From contig JAISXZ010000176.1 of assembly GCA_031270275.1 (NCBI GenBank), forward strand, positions 1 through 36,963: a stretch of DNA of 36,963 nucleotides. The letters are read 5' to 3'. This document shows positions 35,732 to 36,963 of the stretch, in pieces (the first letter of the stretch is position 1; the number at the start of each line of letters is the position of its first letter). This stretch comes from Eubacteriales Family XIII. Incertae Sedis bacterium (GTDB taxonomy: Bacteria > Bacillota > Clostridia > Peptostreptococcales > Anaerovoracaceae). Position numbers and translations under genes: made by a program. The notes below the pieces were generated by a model. The model ran no database searches, was not told the origin of the DNA, and saw only the letters and a list, made by a program, of their open reading frames with translations.

Positions 35732-35846
35732 ACGACAGGCCGTCCTGACTGAGGCGGGCGGGCGGCGCCGGCGGTGCCGCCCGCCCGCTTAAGACGTTTG
35801 GGCAGCGATTGCCCACAGTGGCCGAAAGGCCGGAATGGAGGCAGAA

Positions 35847-36674
35847 ATGAGCGGCAGGCTTGAGGGGAAAGTAGCCATCGTCACGGGAGGCGGGGCAGGC
35901 ATAGGCGCCTCGATAGCGAGGGCCTTCGCGAAGGAGGGCGCCAAGGTCCTGATAACGGGGCGGCGCAGGGAGAAGCTCGAGGAATTCGTGGCCTCAGCGC
36001 CCGCCGGCGCCGTGTCGTTCCACGCCGGCGACGTAACGAAGGAGGAGGACTCAAAGGCCATGGTAGCGGCAGCCGTCGCCTTCGGCGGGCGGCTCGACGT
36101 GCTGGTCAACAACGCCGGCATCGACCCTCCGGGGACCGTGACCGAGATATCGCTGGAGCAGTGGACGCGGATCATAGACACGAACATCAACGGCACCTTC
36201 CTCATGTGCCGGCACGCCATACCCGAGATGATAAAGACCGGCGGCGGTTCCATCATCAACGTGGCGTCGCTTGCGGGGCTGCGCTGCATACCGGCGATGC
36301 CCGCCTACACGACATCCAAGGCCGGCATGATAGGGCTGACGAACGCCATAGCGCTCGACTACGGCCCGCAGGGCATACGCGCCAACGCCATATGTCCCGG
36401 CGCCACCGCCACGGAGATGCTGAAGAACTCGATGGCGCCCCTGGCAAAGGGCCAGGGCACCGACATAGACGGCGCCCTGAAGCTGCTGACGAGGTTCTGC
36501 CCGCTGCCTCGGCCGGCCAGCCCCGACGAGATCGCCCCGGCGGCTGTCTATCTCGCCAGCGACGAATCCTCGTTCATGACGGGGGCGCAGATGGTGCTGG
36601 ACGGCGGCGCCTGCGCGGTTGATCCGTGCGGGGCGGCTATTGCGAGCTTGGGCACGAAATGGGGCGGCGCGTAA
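35847..36674 (+). CDS. SDR family oxidoreductase
   Basis: TGGGAGIGASIARAFA, NNAGIDPPG, YTTSKAG, YLASDESSFMTGAQMVLDGG. ATG 35847 preceded by GGAGGCAGAA. Confidence 0.93.
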   Translation: MSGRLEGKVAIVTGGGAGIGASIARAFAKEGAKVLITGRRREKLEEFVASAPAGAVSFHAGDVTKEEDSKAMVAAAVAFGGRLDVLVNNAGIDPPGTVTEISLEQWTRIIDTNINGTFLMCRHAIPEMIKTGGGSIINVASLAGLRCIPAMPAYTTSKAGMIGLTNAIALDYGPQGIRANAICPGATATEMLKNSMAPLAKGQGTDIDGALKLLTRFCPLPRPASPDEIAPAAVYLASDESSFMTGAQMVLDGGACAVDPCGAAIASLGTKWGGA

Positions 36675-36691
36675 TGTAACTGCCCGTAATG

Positions 36692-36836
36692 TAACTGCCC
36701 GGCGCCCACGCCATTTTTGCCCATCTCGGAACCTGGTTCCGAATTTCGAATCCTCACGTAGCTAGGCAGTACGCTCCGGTTCAAAATCCGGCCCCAGAAC
36801 CCGATCTGGACAAAACTGACGCAGACGCCGGGCAGT
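36692..36836 (+). repeat. Element A, copy 7 (full length, diverged)
   Basis: Outer stem ACTGCCCGGCGCC/GACGCCGGGCAGT, core CCGAATTTCGAATCC/CCGGTTCAAAATCCGG, same conserved CCATTTTTGCCCATCTCGGAACCTGG and CCAGAACCCGATCTGGACAAAACTG blocks. Confidence 0.95.
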
Positions 36837-36854
36837 CTCGATTGAAGGAACTGT

Positions 36855-36963
36855 CGAAAAATAACCTGCACATTTGGCTTGCCCTTTCGCGCCCCGGCTG
36901 CGTTGCCGGAACCCTTGAATACTACAAGTATTCGCGGAACCCGGCGCCTTGCCGGGACACAAA
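36855..36963. repeat. Fragment of a third repeat-like element running off the window
   Basis: GAATACTacaAGTATTC perfect palindrome with GGAACCC...GGAACCC and GGC...GCC flanks; starts right after element A copy 7. Confidence 0.45.

Noticed and set aside
36762-36962. 66-aa ORF with FRQRSRGAKGQAKCAGYFSTVPS
   Set aside because: Looks like the translation of a non-coding repeat at the window edge; spurious proteins from such repeats are common in annotations.

Overview
GC-rich window, probably from an anaerobic Firmicute (Clostridia-like; inferred from gene content only). About 1-22.2 kb is one long minus-strand block. Two oligopeptide-type (Dpp/Opp) ABC transporters bracket a cluster encoding an AdoCbl-dependent mutase with GlmS/GlmE/GlmL-like parts, plus MmgE/PrpD, CocE/NonD hydrolase, UroD-like, ATC-hydrolase-like, cupin-like and SDR proteins. 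About 22.2-22.8 kb is a divergent control region in which each outgoing leader carries a terminator-like hairpin. To the right on the plus strand lie amt, two tandem PII genes and a TRAP transporter. Next, on the minus strand, come birA, a 485-aa repeat-containing protein of unknown function and a heterodimeric ABC exporter. An MBL hydrolase and an SDR follow on the plus strand. The two strongest leads are: (i) the GlmE-like subunit appears to have lost two of the three substrate-binding arginines of glutamate mutase, which suggests an uncharacterised carbon-skeleton mutase pathway; (ii) a family of ~150-175 bp intergenic palindromic elements (four full-length copies plus several fragments) shows compensatory changes in its stems. 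All homology calls come from reading motifs and from memory of reference families. No database search was run.
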